NCBI RefSeq assembly: GCF_000721075.1
Contig: NZ_JOEQ01000024.1
Span: forward strand, 159,540-223,539
From: Streptosporangium amethystogenes
GTDB taxonomy: Bacteria > Actinomycetota > Actinomycetes > Streptosporangiales > Streptosporangiaceae
Direction of reading: 5' to 3'
DNA: 64,000 bases
In this document: in pieces, positions 42,123-50,883 of the stretch
Layout: the number at the start of each line of letters is the position of its first letter
How positions within the stretch are numbered: position 1 is the first letter of the stretch
Position numbers and translations under genes: made by a program
The notes under the pieces: model-generated
The model's input: the letters and a program-made list of their open reading frames with translations, nothing else
The model's database searches: none
Told to the model about the DNA's origin: nothing

Positions 42123-43121
42123 ATGTCGTTCATATCGAGGCTCGCCCCCGCCGTCGTCGCCCTGCCTCTCCTCCTCGCCGCCGCCTGCGGCACCACCGAA
42201 CCCTCCGCCGGCACCACGGACAGGGCCGAGGTCCCGGCCGCCGCCGCCCCGTCCGGGACCGGCGGCGTCAGGATCAACACCTCGCCGCAGCAGAACCGGA
42301 TCCGCGCCGACAAGGTGGACGCGATCGCCGCCAAGGTCCCCGAGGCGATCCGGTCCAGGGGCGAGCTCACCGTGGGCTTCAACGGCGAGGGCGCGCCGCC
42401 CCTGGTGTCCCTGGCCGACGACGACACCACTCTGATCGGCGTCGAGACCGATCTCGCCTATCTGATCGCCGACGTTCTGGGCCTGAGGGTGAAGGAGGAG
42501 AACACCTCCTGGGAGAATCTGTTCCTGGCCGTCAAGTCCGGCAGGTACGACGCGGTGCTCAACAACGTCACGGTGACCGAGGAGCGCAAGGACATCTACG
42601 ACTTCGCCACCTACCGGGTGGACCAGCTCGCCTGGCAGGTGGGCGCCTCCAGCCCGATCACCAAGATCGAGAAGCCCGCCGACATCGCCGGTCTGAACGT
42701 GTCCGTCGGATCGGGCACCAACCAGGAGAAGATCCTGCTGGAGTGGGACGCGCAGAACCAGAAGGCCGGGCTCAAGGCCGCGCGGATCCAGTACTACCAG
42801 AAGTACGGCGACGTCCTGCTCGCCCTGAAGTCCGGCCGCATCCAGGCCTACCTGGGCCCGAACCCGCCCATCGCCTACCAGGTCGCCGTCGGCGGCGACA
42901 GCAGGATCGTCGGGACGCTCTCGGGCGGCGGATCGGTCGAGGGCCTGATCGCGGTGATGACCCTGAAGGGCAACGGCCTGGCCCAGCCGATCAACGAGGC
43001 GATCAACACACTGATCGAGAACGGCAGGTACATCGAGGTGCTCAAACGCTGGGGCCTGGAGAACGAGGCGCTGCCCAAGTCGCTGATCAACCCGCCCGGC
43101 CTGCCCAGGCAGCCCAAGTGA
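42123..43121 (+). CDS. polar amino acid ABC transporter substrate-binding lipoprotein
   Basis: Extracellular SBP_bac_3-type binding protein, 332 residues from ATG 42123 (CAAGGACC upstream). The signal peptide ends LLLAAAC (Cys22). The binding lobes show GELTVGFNGEGAPPLVSLAD, VKSGRYDAVLNNVTVTEERK and KSGRIQAYLGPNPPIAYQVA. It differs from the binding protein at the left edge in having a longer linker (residues 25-75). Specificity is not readable. The stop overlaps the GNAT gene in GTGA, tying that enzyme to the transporter. Confidence 0.9.
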   Translation: MSFISRLAPAVVALPLLLAAACGTTEPSAGTTDRAEVPAAAAPSGTGGVRINTSPQQNRIRADKVDAIAAKVPEAIRSRGELTVGFNGEGAPPLVSLADDDTTLIGVETDLAYLIADVLGLRVKEENTSWENLFLAVKSGRYDAVLNNVTVTEERKDIYDFATYRVDQLAWQVGASSPITKIEKPADIAGLNVSVGSGTNQEKILLEWDAQNQKAGLKAARIQYYQKYGDVLLALKSGRIQAYLGPNPPIAYQVAVGGDSRIVGTLSGGGSVEGLIAVMTLKGNGLAQPINEAINTLIENGRYIEVLKRWGLENEALPKSLINPPGLPRQPK

Positions 43122-43675
43122 CGGTCGACTCCACCAGGCCCGCCCCCGGCGCCGAGGACATCCTTTGGGCGACGCCCCCGCCACGACGGGTCGGCGGAAC
43201 CGTCGAGATGCACCACGTGGCCGTCCGCGACCCGCGGGTCAGGCCGCTCCTTGAGGACCTGCACGCCGAGTACAACAGCCGGTACGGCCCCAACGAGGAG
43301 ATCAACCGCTACCCCGACGAGCGGTTCACCCCTGAGCAGGGGGGTGCGTTCCTCATCCTCACCGAGGACGGACAGACCGTCGCCGGGGGCGCGTTCTTCC
43401 GTCGCGACGAGGAGACCGCCGAGCTCAAGCGGATCTGGACCCATCCGGGTCACCGGCGGCGCGGCCTGGGCGTCGCCGTCGTCCGGGAGCTGGAGCGAGA
43501 GGCCGCGCGGCAGGGCTACCGCCGGATCCACCTGACCACCGGTCCCCGTCAGCCCGAGGCCGCCGGGCTGTATCTCGCGACCGGATACACCCCGCTCTAC
43601 GACCGGGGCGCCGATCCCGAGACGATCGGCCCCCACCCCTTCGAGAAGACCATCCGGGAGGCGCGGACCGGCTGA
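43118..43675 (+). CDS. GNAT N-acetyltransferase coupled to the amino acid importer
   Basis: A 185-residue acetyltransferase. GTG 43118 overlaps the binding-protein stop as GTGA, so it is the fourth gene of the importer operon. About 30 residues rich in Pro and Arg precede the GNAT domain. The acetyl-CoA site is IWTHPGHRRRGLGVAVVREL and the C-terminal strand is HLTTGPRQPEAAGLYLATGY, close to small GNAT enzymes that modify amino acids or amines. A role in acetylating the imported compound is an inference from the coupling. Confidence 0.85.
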   Translation: MTVDSTRPAPGAEDILWATPPPRRVGGTVEMHHVAVRDPRVRPLLEDLHAEYNSRYGPNEEINRYPDERFTPEQGGAFLILTEDGQTVAGGAFFRRDEETAELKRIWTHPGHRRRGLGVAVVRELEREAARQGYRRIHLTTGPRQPEAAGLYLATGYTPLYDRGADPETIGPHPFEKTIREARTG

Positions 43676-43781
43676 CCGTGCCACCGTCCGTTCCGGCGAA
43701 CACTCCCCGGCACTCGGCTCGCGGGCCGAGAGGCGCCGGAGAGGGCGTCCGCCGGACGTCGACGGCCCCGATCCCGGCTTC

Positions 43782-45554
43782 CTAGGAACGGGCCGACGAG
43801 ACCCAGGAGGCGTGCAGGTCGGCGTAGACACCCGGCTGCCGTACCAGCTCGGCGTGCGGGCCGCGCTGCACGATCCGGCCCCGGTCGAAGACGAACACCT
43901 CGTCGGCCGCCTCGGCGGTGGAGAGCCGGTGGGCGATGGAGACGGCGGTGCGGCCCCGGGTGGCCCCCTCCAGGGCACGGGCCAGCCGTACCTCCGTCGC
44001 CGGATCCACCGCGGAGGTGGCCTCGTCCAGCAGCAGCAGGTCGGGGTCCGCCAGGTAGGCGCGGGCGAGTGCGACGAGCTGGCGCTCGCCGGCCGACAGT
44101 GACTCGCCGCGCTGGCCCACCCTGGTCGACAGGCCGGCGGGCAGCCCCTCCAGCCAGTCGGCGAGCCCCAGCTCGGTCATGGCCAGCCGGATCTCCTCCT
44201 CGGTCGCCGAGGGGCGGCCGAAGGCGATGTTCTCGGCCAGGGTGCCGTCGAACAGGAATCCGTCCTGCGGGACCATGACGATGCGCCGGCGCAGCGAGGA
44301 GAACCTCACGGTCCGCAGGTCGTGGCCGTCCACCGTGATCCGCCCCGAGGCGGGGTCCATCAGGCGGGTGAGCAGCTTGGCGAAGGTGGTCTTGCCGGAA
44401 CCGGTCTCCCCCACCACCGCGATCCGCGAGCGTGGCGGGATGTCCACCGAGACCTCGTGCAGCACCGGCACCCCGCCGGGGTAGGAGAACCCGACGTCCT
44501 CGAAGGAGACCGAGATGGGACCGCGCGGCAGCTCGACCCCCTCCGGGCCGGGGTCGGCGACGTCGGGCGGGGTGTCGAGCACGCCGAGGATGCGCCGCCA
44601 TCCGGCGATGGCGTTCTGCGCCTCGTTGAGCACCTCGGTGGCGATCTGCATCGGCGAGACGAAGAGCGTGATGAGGAACAGGAAGGCGACCAGGCGGCCC
44701 ACGGTGATCTCACCGGCCAGGCCGAGCCGCACCCCGACCAGCACCACGGCGGCCAGGGCCACCGCGGCGACGATCTCGGTCAGCGGGAACACCGTCGCGA
44801 CGACCCGCTGGGTACGGGCCTGCGCCGCCTTGTTGGCGTCGATCGCGACGTCGAGCCTTTCCGCGGTACGGGCCTCGGAGCCGTGGGCCCTGATCACCGC
44901 GGCGCCGACCACCGACTCGCTGACCGCCGAGAGCATGTCGCCGGTGCGCTCGCGGACCCTGGTGTAGGCGCTCGACAGCCACCGCTGGAAGCGCGGCAGG
45001 ACGACCATGAGCGGCAGGAAGCAGGCCCACACCGTCAGGGTGAGCTGCCAGGAGTAGACGAACATCAGCACGGTGGCGACCAGGAGCTGCCCCAGGGCGA
45101 TGATGATCATCAGTCCGCCCCACTGCATGAACGTGCTGATCTGGTCGACGTCGCCGGTGACCCGGGAGACGAGGGCGCCGCGCCGCTCGGAGTTCTGGGT
45201 GAGCACCGACAGGTCGTGCACGTGCCGGAAGCCGCGCACCCTGAGCGTGGCCAGGGAGGACTCGGTGGCCCGGTAGAGGCGGACGTTCATCAGGTACGCG
45301 CACAGCGCGGTGAGCACCACGGCGGCGGCGCACAGCAGCACCGCGGTGCGCACGTAGGCCAGGTCGGGGGCCGCTCCGCCAAGCCCGGTGTCGATGGTCT
45401 GCTGCACCGCGATCGGTACGATGATCTTGCCGACCGTGGCCACCACGGCCAGCACGAGCGTCCCGGCCAGCCCCTTGCGGAACTCCGGCGTGAGCGAGAG
45501 CCCATGCCTGACGGTGGCCATCCCGGAACGCTCGACCCCCTGAAACGAGCTCAA
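43782..45554 (-). CDS. ABC exporter half-transporter (canonical Walker B, degenerate signature)
   Basis: Fused membrane and ATPase half of a type IV ABC exporter, 590 residues. TTG 45554 overlaps the upstream stop as TTGA; ATG 45521 is an alternative start. Six helices occupy about residues 20-330. In the nucleotide-binding domain Walker A is GETGSGKTT, Walker B LLLLDEATSAVDP with the catalytic Glu, and the H-loop IAHRLST; the signature is LSAGERQ rather than LSGGQ. With its partner this is the expected asymmetry of heterodimeric exporters. Substrates may be drugs, lipids or siderophores; nothing nearby decides. Confidence 0.92.
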   Translation of the reverse strand: MSSFQGVERSGMATVRHGLSLTPEFRKGLAGTLVLAVVATVGKIIVPIAVQQTIDTGLGGAAPDLAYVRTAVLLCAAAVVLTALCAYLMNVRLYRATESSLATLRVRGFRHVHDLSVLTQNSERRGALVSRVTGDVDQISTFMQWGGLMIIIALGQLLVATVLMFVYSWQLTLTVWACFLPLMVVLPRFQRWLSSAYTRVRERTGDMLSAVSESVVGAAVIRAHGSEARTAERLDVAIDANKAAQARTQRVVATVFPLTEIVAAVALAAVVLVGVRLGLAGEITVGRLVAFLFLITLFVSPMQIATEVLNEAQNAIAGWRRILGVLDTPPDVADPGPEGVELPRGPISVSFEDVGFSYPGGVPVLHEVSVDIPPRSRIAVVGETGSGKTTFAKLLTRLMDPASGRITVDGHDLRTVRFSSLRRRIVMVPQDGFLFDGTLAENIAFGRPSATEEEIRLAMTELGLADWLEGLPAGLSTRVGQRGESLSAGERQLVALARAYLADPDLLLLDEATSAVDPATEVRLARALEGATRGRTAVSIAHRLSTAEAADEVFVFDRGRIVQRGPHAELVRQPGVYADLHASWVSSARS

Positions 45555-47365
45555 GCGCTGACCTCTTCCTCTTGCTCGGCGTCGAGCGCCTCGCGCTCAG
45601 CTTCCTGACGTTCGTAGGCGGTGACCAGGTTGCGGTAGCCCTCGCAGCGGACGAGCAGCTCGGCGTGGCCGCCCTGGTCGACGACCCGGCCGTGCTCCAG
45701 GTAGACGACCTCGTCGGCCAGCGCGATGGTGGCCATCCGGTAGGCGATGACGACCACCGTGGAGACCTGGGCCGCGTCCCTCAGCCCGTACAGGATCCTG
45801 GCCTCGACCTGTGGGTCGACGCTGGAGGTGGCGTCGTCCAGGACGAGCAGCCGGGGACGGCGCACCAGCGCGCGGGCCAGCGCGACCCGCTGGCGCTGGC
45901 CACCGGAGAGGCTGGTGCCGCGCTCACCGACCTGGGTGTCCAGCCCCGAGGGAAGGGCGCTGACGAACCCCTCGGCCTGGGCCAGGCGCAGCGCCGCCCA
46001 GACGTCCTCGTCGCCGACCGGCAGGCCGAGGGTGACGTTGCCTCGTACGGTGTCGTCGAACAGGAACGTCTGCTGTGGCACCAACGCCACCGCGTCGCTG
46101 ACCCCGCCCCTGGTGACCTCGCGCAGGTCCGTGCCGTCCAGCAGGACGGCGCCGCGCGCCGGATCGACCAGGCGGACGAAGGTCTGGGCGAGCGTGGACT
46201 TGCCGGACCCGGTGGGGCCGACCAGGGCGACGGTGCGGCCGGGGGCGACCTTCAGGCTCACGTCGTGCAGGACGGGGAAGTCACCGTCACCGTAGGCGTA
46301 GCCGAGGTCGCGGACCTCCAGCCTGGCGGGGGCGGCACCGGTCAGCTCGACGGCGCCGTGCTCCATGGAGCCGGTCGCGTCGAGCACCGCCCTGATCCGC
46401 TGGTAGCCGACGACGGCCCGGGGCAGCTCGGCGAGCACCCAGCCCAGCGCGCGGATCGGGAAGGCCAGCAGGGTGAACAGGTAGGCGACCTGGACGAGCA
46501 CGCCGGAGCCGATCGCGCCGCTCTCCAGCCGCATCGCGCCGATCAGCAGCACGGCGAGCACGCCCAGGGTGGGCAGCGCCTCAAGCACCGGGTCGAACAG
46601 GCCGCGGACCCGGCCGACGGCGATGTTGGCGTCGCGCAGCTCATTGGCCTTGGCCAGGAACCTGGCGGTCTCCTCGTCCTCGCGGCCGAGGGTCTTGACG
46701 ACCAGGGCTCCGTCGAAGCTCTCGTGGGCGATCTCGCTGACCTCGGCGCGCAGCTGCTGGGCGCGGGTGGCCAGCGGGTTGAGCCTGCGCTGGTAGACCA
46801 GGTTGAGCACGGCGATGGCGGGAAAGACCAGGAAACCGACGAGAGCGAGGATCGGGTCGGTGATCACCATTGCGACGGCCGCGGTGACCAGCATCACCAC
46901 GACGCCGACCGCCATCGGCAGCGGCGCGAGCGGCGCCCAGGCGGCCTCGACGTCGGAACCGGCGTTCGACAGCAGCTGCCCGGTCGGGTGCCGGTGGTGC
47001 CAGGCCAGCGGGAGCCTCAGGTACTGGCGGGTGACGTCCCGCCGGGAGCGGGCCTGCATCCGGTACTGCATGACCCCGGCGAAGTACCGCCGTCCCGCCA
47101 CGCCCAGCGCCTTGAGCAGGGAGACCCCGAGGATGAGGAGCGCGCCGAAAGCCAGCGCGCCGGTCGTGATCCGCCCGTTCTCGAAGGCGGGCAGCACGAC
47201 GTGGTCGGTCGCCCAGCCGAGCGCCCACGCCGCGGCGACGGTCATCAGGCCGTACAGGGCGCTGGACAGCACCGCGGCAGCGAAGATCGACTTCTCAGCC
47301 CGGATCGCCACCCCGAGGACACCGAGCCCCTGTCGCATGACTGCGCCTGTCACCTTGCTCGCCAC
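45551..47365 (-). CDS. ABC exporter half-transporter (degenerate Walker B and H-loop)
   Basis: First gene of the exporter pair, 604 residues from GTG 47365 (CGAAAGGACACC upstream). A longer upstream reading frame exists but is antisense to the gene at 47507 and is not coding. Walker A is GPTGSGKST and the signature is the canonical LSGGQRQRVALARAL, but Walker B reads LLVLDDATSSVDP (Asp in place of the catalytic Glu) and the H-loop reads IAYRMATI (Tyr in place of His). It therefore contributes the non-hydrolysing ATP site. The C-terminus is Glu-rich. Confidence 0.92.
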   Translation of the reverse strand: MASKVTGAVMRQGLGVLGVAIRAEKSIFAAAVLSSALYGLMTVAAAWALGWATDHVVLPAFENGRITTGALAFGALLILGVSLLKALGVAGRRYFAGVMQYRMQARSRRDVTRQYLRLPLAWHHRHPTGQLLSNAGSDVEAAWAPLAPLPMAVGVVVMLVTAAVAMVITDPILALVGFLVFPAIAVLNLVYQRRLNPLATRAQQLRAEVSEIAHESFDGALVVKTLGREDEETARFLAKANELRDANIAVGRVRGLFDPVLEALPTLGVLAVLLIGAMRLESGAIGSGVLVQVAYLFTLLAFPIRALGWVLAELPRAVVGYQRIRAVLDATGSMEHGAVELTGAAPARLEVRDLGYAYGDGDFPVLHDVSLKVAPGRTVALVGPTGSGKSTLAQTFVRLVDPARGAVLLDGTDLREVTRGGVSDAVALVPQQTFLFDDTVRGNVTLGLPVGDEDVWAALRLAQAEGFVSALPSGLDTQVGERGTSLSGGQRQRVALARALVRRPRLLVLDDATSSVDPQVEARILYGLRDAAQVSTVVVIAYRMATIALADEVVYLEHGRVVDQGGHAELLVRCEGYRNLVTAYERQEAEREALDAEQEEEVSA

Positions 47366-47494
47366 GCGGAAGGTGTCCTTTCGATGGGAAACATTGCTAC
47401 CTGAATCCCAATCACCTTGGATCATGCGGTTATTCCCGAACCACCTCCGACAAGATCGCAGCCACACCTCTGATTGCTCGCACAACGACCTTGT

Positions 47495-47500
47495 TAGGAT
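47495..47500 (+). promoter_or_regulatory. -10 box (TAGGAT) of a predicted leaderless transcript
   Basis: TAGGAT ends six bases before ATG 47507, and no Shine-Dalgarno sequence precedes that codon. It lies in the 141-base divergent gap with the ABC exporter genes. Confidence 0.5.
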
Positions 47501-47506
47501 CACCAG

Positions 47507-48139
47507 ATGAATCACGCCCGCGCCGAACGCGCCGCGCTCAGCGACCTGTTCGCCCAGCTCGGCCCGGATGCCCCTACGCTCTGCGAGGGCTGGACCACCT
47601 TCGACCTCGCCGCCCACCTCGTCCTGCGCGAGCGTCGCGCCGACGCGCTCGCAGGCATCCTCCTCAAGCCACTGGCCGGATACACCGACAGGGTGCAGGA
47701 GTCGTTGAAGACCAGGAAGGGCTACCCGGGGCTCGTCGAGCTCGTGCGCTCGGGCCCGTCCGGGCCCTACCGCCTTCCCGGCCTCGACCAGACCGTCAAC
47801 ACCGCGGAGTTCTTCATCCACCACGAGGACGTGCGGCGCGCACAGCGGATCTGGGAGCCGCGCGAGCTGCCCGCCGACCTTGAGGAGAGGTTCTGGAAGC
47901 AGATCCGCGCCGGCATCCGGGTGTTCCTCCGCCGCTCCCCGGTCCGGGTGGTCCTGCACCGCATCGGCGGGGGCGTCGCCATCGGCGGCCCCAGACACGC
48001 TCCGCAGCAGGTCGAGGTGACCGGCCGAGCCGGGGAACTGCTGCTGTTCTGCTTCGGCCGCCAGGCCCACGCCAAGGTCGACGTCAGCGGCGACGACGAG
48101 GCGGTCGCCAGGCTGATGGACGCCCCCCTGGGCGTCTGA
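47507..48139 (+). CDS. TIGR03085-like protein (maleylpyruvate isomerase/DinB superfamily)
   Basis: A 210-residue cytoplasmic protein of the actinobacterial TIGR03085 family. The DinB-type helical bundle is marked by GPDAPTLCEGWTTFDLAAHL and LVLRERRADALAG, and by NTAEFFIHHEDVRRAQ, which provides His residues for a metal. The C-terminal part resembles the small sterol-carrier-like domain of the superfamily. It shares a superfamily with the protein at 10114 but little sequence beyond the metal-site blocks. The reaction is unknown; links to mycothiol chemistry are known for relatives only. Confidence 0.82.
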   Translation: MNHARAERAALSDLFAQLGPDAPTLCEGWTTFDLAAHLVLRERRADALAGILLKPLAGYTDRVQESLKTRKGYPGLVELVRSGPSGPYRLPGLDQTVNTAEFFIHHEDVRRAQRIWEPRELPADLEERFWKQIRAGIRVFLRRSPVRVVLHRIGGGVAIGGPRHAPQQVEVTGRAGELLLFCFGRQAHAKVDVSGDDEAVARLMDAPLGV

Positions 48140-48147
48140 GCCGGACC

Positions 48148-48170
48148 GGCGGCGGCACGGGGCCGCCGCC
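48148..48170. terminator. terminator hairpin between convergent genes
   Basis: GGCGGCGGC (48148-48156) pairs with GCCGCCGCC (48162-48170) around ACGGG, directly after the TIGR03085-like gene and before the end of the DUF1295 gene. It may serve both. Confidence 0.65.
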
Positions 48171-48191
48171 TCCCTGGCCGTACGGGCCCGA

Positions 48192-48983
48192 TCAGCCCAC
48201 GTTCCGGCGCGGGGCCTTCGGCGGGAGCGGGAGGAACCCGCTGGTGCGGCGGACGTAGTCGGCGTAGCCCGGCCGAGAGCGCGACAGCTGACTCTCCAGC
48301 AGCGGCTTGCCGGTCTTGGCCACCAGGAAGTACGTCATGAGCACCGGGGAGAGCACCGTCAGGACACCGGGCCACTGGTCGGCGGCGACGAGGAACAGCC
48401 CCCACCACACGCAGGCGTCGCCGAAGTAGTTGGGGTGACGGGTGTAGCGCCACAGCCCGGTGTCCAGCACCTTGCCCCTGCTGCCCGGGTCCGCGCGGAA
48501 GCGGGCGAGTTGCCGATCGCCGACCGCCTCGAAGACGAACCCCACCAGCCAGACGACCACCCCCGCCCAGGCGATTCGGCCCGGCGGCTCGGTGCCGAAC
48601 ATGGCCACCTGGACCGGAAGCGAGACGAACAGCAGGGTGGCGCCCTGGATGAGGTAGACCACGCGGACCGCGTACCAGGTCCGGCTGCCGGGCGCGCGGG
48701 CGAGCATCCGCTCGTAGCGGGGATCCTCGCCCTCGCCGACGTTGCGCCGCCCGATGTGCACCGCCAGCCGGACCCCCCAGATCGCGGTGAGCGCCAGCGC
48801 CAGCAGCCGCCGCAGCGGATCCCCGTCCGACAGCAGGTAGCAGACCAGGGCGACGAGCGTGAACCCGAGCCCCCAGGCCACGTCGATCACCGAGTGCCGG
48901 CCCACCCGCAGTGCCACGGCCAGGGTCAGCGCCAGCAGTACCGCGACGGCGGCGGCCGAGGCCGCCAGGGACCACCAGAACAT
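48192..48983 (-). CDS. DUF1295 membrane protein (steroid-reductase-like)
   Basis: Integral membrane protein of the DUF1295/steroid 5-alpha-reductase-like family, 263 residues. ATG 48983 shares one base with the preceding stop (TGATG) and has GGGAGGG seven bases upstream. About six helices are expected; the C-terminal catalytic block is present: GLWRYTRHPNYFGD and GYADYVRRTSGFLP, which bind NADPH in relatives. It is the last gene of a four-gene fatty-acid modification operon and may reduce a double bond in a lipid product of the upstream genes; that role is inferred. Confidence 0.88.
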   Translation of the reverse strand: MFWWSLAASAAAVAVLLALTLAVALRVGRHSVIDVAWGLGFTLVALVCYLLSDGDPLRRLLALALTAIWGVRLAVHIGRRNVGEGEDPRYERMLARAPGSRTWYAVRVVYLIQGATLLFVSLPVQVAMFGTEPPGRIAWAGVVVWLVGFVFEAVGDRQLARFRADPGSRGKVLDTGLWRYTRHPNYFGDACVWWGLFLVAADQWPGVLTVLSPVLMTYFLVAKTGKPLLESQLSRSRPGYADYVRRTSGFLPLPPKAPRRNVG

Positions 48984-50200
48984 CACGATTCCCTCCCTAG
49001 AGTGAGCTGCCAGACATCCAGGTAGCGCGACCGGAAACCCGCCTCCGAGTAGGCGAGGTAGAGCGTCCACATCCGGTGGAAGACCTCGTCGAAGCCGAGC
49101 GCGCCGATGGTGTGGACGCGCTCCAGGTAGCGCTCGCGCCAGAGCCGCAGCGTCTCGGCGTAGTCCTCGCGCAACGAGAGGCGATCCAGCACGCGCAGCC
49201 CCCCGAGGTTCTCCTCGACCGCTCGCACCGAGGGCAGCATGCCGCCGGGGAAGATGTACTTCTGCACCCAGGTGTGGGTGTCGAGGGTGGCCAGCATCCG
49301 GTCATGCGGCATGGTGATCGCCTGGATCGCGATCCGGCCGCCGGGGGCCAGTAGCTCCTCCAGCGTGCGGAAGTAGACGGGCCAGTAGCGGGCGCCGACC
49401 GCCTCGATCATCTCGACACTGACGATCGCGTCGTAGCTCCCGTCCACCTCGCGGTAGTCGGCCAGCAGGATCTCCACCCGGTCCGACAGCCCCGCCTCCG
49501 CGACCCGCGCACCGGCCAGCGCCCATTGCTCCTGCGAGAGCGTGACGGTGGTGACGGCCGCGCCACGCGAGGCGGCGCGCAGCGCGAGCTCGCCCCAGCC
49601 GGTGCCGATCTCCAGCAGCCGGGTGCCGGGACCGACCCGCGCCTGGTCGAGCAATCTGTCGATCTTGGCCCGCTGGGCGCCGGCGAGCGTCTGCCACGAC
49701 GCGGGCCCGTCGAACAGGGCGGCCGAGTAGGTCATGGTCTCGTCCAGGAACTCGGCGAACAGCTCGTTGGACAGGTCGTAGTGGCGACGCACGTTACGCC
49801 GGGTGTCCGCCTCGGCGCCACGCTGGTCGCCGGGCACCCGGCGCACGGCCAGCCGCCGTAGCCGCTGCAGCGCCGGCGGTACCAGCGTGGTCAGCCGCCC
49901 GGCCAGCACCGTGAGCACCCCGGGCAGGTCGTCGGCCTCCCAGTCGCCCGCCATGTACGCCTCGCCGAAGCCGATCAGTCCCGAGGCGCCGACCCTGCGG
50001 TGGAAGTCGGCGGGGCGGCGCAGGCGCATCACCGGGCCGCCGGTGCCGAGCCGCTCCCCACCGGGCAGTTCGACGGTCAGGGGCAGCCGTCGTACGGCGC
50101 TCAGGAAGAGCAACCGGGCGATCGCGCCGCGCGGACGCGAGGTGGGAACCGTGCGGATGTCTGGCCAGAACACGGGGGCGTGTCCGGTCGTCGCGGTCAT
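48983..50200 (-). CDS. cyclopropane-fatty-acid synthase-like SAM methyltransferase
   Basis: SAM-dependent enzyme of the cyclopropane/methyl fatty acid synthase family, 405 residues, acting on unsaturated acyl chains of membrane phospholipids. ATG 50200 overlaps the DUF1365 stop (ATGA). Conserved blocks are NVRRHYDLSNELFAEFLDE, TYSAALF, the SAM site RLLEIGTGWGELALRAA and VSVEMIEAVG. An N-terminal domain of about 120 residues precedes them, as in full-length CFA synthases. Whether it forms a cyclopropane ring, a methylene or a methyl branch cannot be read from sequence. Confidence 0.92.
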   Translation of the reverse strand: MTATTGHAPVFWPDIRTVPTSRPRGAIARLLFLSAVRRLPLTVELPGGERLGTGGPVMRLRRPADFHRRVGASGLIGFGEAYMAGDWEADDLPGVLTVLAGRLTTLVPPALQRLRRLAVRRVPGDQRGAEADTRRNVRRHYDLSNELFAEFLDETMTYSAALFDGPASWQTLAGAQRAKIDRLLDQARVGPGTRLLEIGTGWGELALRAASRGAAVTTVTLSQEQWALAGARVAEAGLSDRVEILLADYREVDGSYDAIVSVEMIEAVGARYWPVYFRTLEELLAPGGRIAIQAITMPHDRMLATLDTHTWVQKYIFPGGMLPSVRAVEENLGGLRVLDRLSLREDYAETLRLWRERYLERVHTIGALGFDEVFHRMWTLYLAYSEAGFRSRYLDVWQLTLGRES

Positions 50201-50883
50201 CTGGACCCTCCCGAGGGAATTGGTTTGAGGCCGCGCAGGTACAGGGAGATGCCCTGGCGGCGGATCCTGGCGCTGCCCGCCAGGGGGGCCATCGGGTATC
50301 TGGCGGCCAGCCGGTAGAGCCAGGCCGCGGTCGCCGGGCGGCGGCGCCCGCGCAGCCCCGCCACGAAGGGCGGCTGACCCTCGCGGTGCAGCACGACGCT
50401 GAGCGCGAGCCGCTCACCGGGCTCGGGCAGGCTGAGCCGGTAGTGGCCGTCCACGCCGTTGAACGGCGAGACGCGGAACTCCTTGGCCACCTCGCTCTCG
50501 CCGGGGCGCAGCAGGTAGCGGTGGCGCCCGCCGTAGGTGTTGTGCACCTCGGCGACCACGGCGAGGCCGTCGGCGGTGTCACACCAGTAGACGGTCAGCG
50601 GGTTGAACACGTGGCCGAGCACCCGGGCGTGGGTGAGCATCCTGATCCGGCCCGCGACGATCCCGCACGCGGCCAGGAAGACCTCGACGTTCTCCCTGAT
50701 GCTCAGCGCGGGGTCGCCGGCGTGGTCGCGCGCGTGGAACGCGGCCAGCAGGCGGTTGCGCGGCAGCCGGTCCAGGTCCACCAGCCACATGTAGGAGCGG
50801 TAGCCGAAGGTGTTGCGCACCGGTGCCGAGCGGGCGTGAGTGATCACGCACTCGTACAGCGCGGCCTCGTCCGGCGCGCTCAC
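50197..50883 (-). CDS. DUF1365 protein
   Basis: A 228-residue cytoplasmic protein of the DUF1365 family. GTG 50883 overlaps the upstream stop (GTGA); a longer frame upstream lies antisense within the oxidase gene and is not coding. Landmarks are FGYRSYMWLVDLDRLP, ARVLGHVFNPLTVYWC and EVHNTYGGRHRYLL, all diagnostic of the family. DUF1365 genes almost always sit between an amine-oxidase-like FAD enzyme and a CFA synthase-like gene, as here; its own reaction is not established. Confidence 0.92.
   Translation of the reverse strand: MSAPDEAALYECVITHARSAPVRNTFGYRSYMWLVDLDRLPRNRLLAAFHARDHAGDPALSIRENVEVFLAACGIVAGRIRMLTHARVLGHVFNPLTVYWCDTADGLAVVAEVHNTYGGRHRYLLRPGESEVAKEFRVSPFNGVDGHYRLSLPEPGERLALSVVLHREGQPPFVAGLRGRRRPATAAWLYRLAARYPMAPLAGSARIRRQGISLYLRGLKPIPSGGSR

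Noticed and set aside
45551..48070. An exporter gene extended to 839 codons
   Set aside because: The extra N-terminal part lies antisense over the TIGR03085-like gene and has no membrane helices; GTG 47365 with an upstream purine block gives the normal length.
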